Shown here: positions 63,896 through 64,000 of the stretch, piece by piece
How positions within the stretch are numbered: the stretch's first letter is position 1
Layout: every line of letters begins with the position of its first letter
NCBI GenBank assembly: GCA_017795005.1
Contig: CP051242.1
Coordinates: 3,588,119 to 3,652,118, forward strand
From: Balneolaceae bacterium
GTDB taxonomy: Bacteria; Bacteroidota; Rhodothermia; Balneolales; Balneolaceae
Length of the DNA stretch: 64,000 bases
Reading direction: 5' to 3'
Notes under the pieces: generated by a model
What the model was told of the DNA's origin: nothing
Database searches by the model: none
The model's input: only the letters and a program-made list of their open reading frames with translations
Made by a program: the position numbers and the translations under genes

Positions 63896-64000
63896 TTGAG
63901 CAAAATTATAATTCTCACTACGTCATTCATTGTTGTAATTGGTATAACAACAACACAGTGTTCATCAAACCCGCTTGAAAGTGATACAGTAAAAACCACT
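63896..64000 (+). CDS. Partial lipoprotein gene cut by window edge
   Basis: An open frame from TTG at 63896 runs to the last base. Its 35 codons begin with a lipoprotein-type signal: (M)SKIIILTTSFIVVIGITT then TTQC, with the lipid Cys at position 22. The start is ten bases after the NTF2-like gene, so an operon is likely. Function unseen. Confidence 0.55.
   Translation, partial: MSKIIILTTSFIVVIGITTTQCSSNPLESDTVKTT

Overview
The window looks like a chromosome segment from Bacteroidota sensu lato, most probably a Balneolota-type marine bacterium (Balneola / Gracilimonas-like). Reasons: three large exported proteins end in the NYPNPFNP-type Por (type IX) secretion tail used in that group; there is a SusC/SusD pair, CotH-type exported kinases, LytS/LytTR regulation, a GWxTD protein, and promoter-like TANNTTTG boxes. 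The genus is an inference; no rRNA is present.

Layout. 0-4 kb: aconitase (-) divergent from a PfkB-family sugar kinase (+). 4-15 kb: a conserved information-processing run, rplM-rpsI, rpsB-tsf, pyrH, frr, smc and a long-form ispH, interrupted by three accessory genes (a 231-aa membrane protein, a four-helix-bundle protein, a 97-aa membrane protein) and by unusual repeats. 15-17.7 kb (-): recF, a DUF721/DciA-like gene and a YbbR-domain gene. 17.8-20.8 kb: a membrane TPR-HTH regulator between two paralogous small genes that point toward it. 20.8-26.4 kb (-): an endonuclease I-family nuclease and a giant CotH protein, both with type IX tails. 26.5-33.2 kb (-): msrA, tRNA-Leu(GAG), a Spy-like protein, TPR protein, deoxynucleoside kinase, folK, folB, dnaA, prmC. 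The dnaA-prmC gap holds four DnaA-box-like sites and is a candidate oriC. 33.3-37.6 kb (+): outer membrane protein, enolase, amidohydrolase, DUF2911. 37.8-47.8 kb (-): two LytS-like proteins (one degenerate), a LytTR regulator, SusC, SusD and a GWxTD protein, probably one functional unit. 47.9-50.2 kb (+): second CotH protein. 50.2-52.7 kb (-): a TonB receptor under a TPP riboswitch. 52.9-64 kb: M28 and M14 peptidases, a TPR lipoprotein coupled to an asparagine-synthase-like protein, a TonB-C-domain lipoprotein, small unknown genes, PolX, an NTF2-like protein, and a lipoprotein gene cut by the window edge.

The most unusual structure is a family of degenerate seven-base repeats, often starting at a stop codon and often arranged as inverted pairs, at six intergenic places (near 4.8, 9.5, 13.1/13.5, 14.8/15.1, 16.5 and 52.7 kb). 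Two of the pairs enclose a single accessory gene. In one, a perfect 23-bp inverted repeat brackets a four-helix-bundle gene, the protein family that also sits inside rRNA intervening sequences. This suggests small gene cassettes dropped between housekeeping genes. The second highlight is the TPP riboswitch, whose downstream sequence contains a clear pair of competing ribosome-site hairpins.
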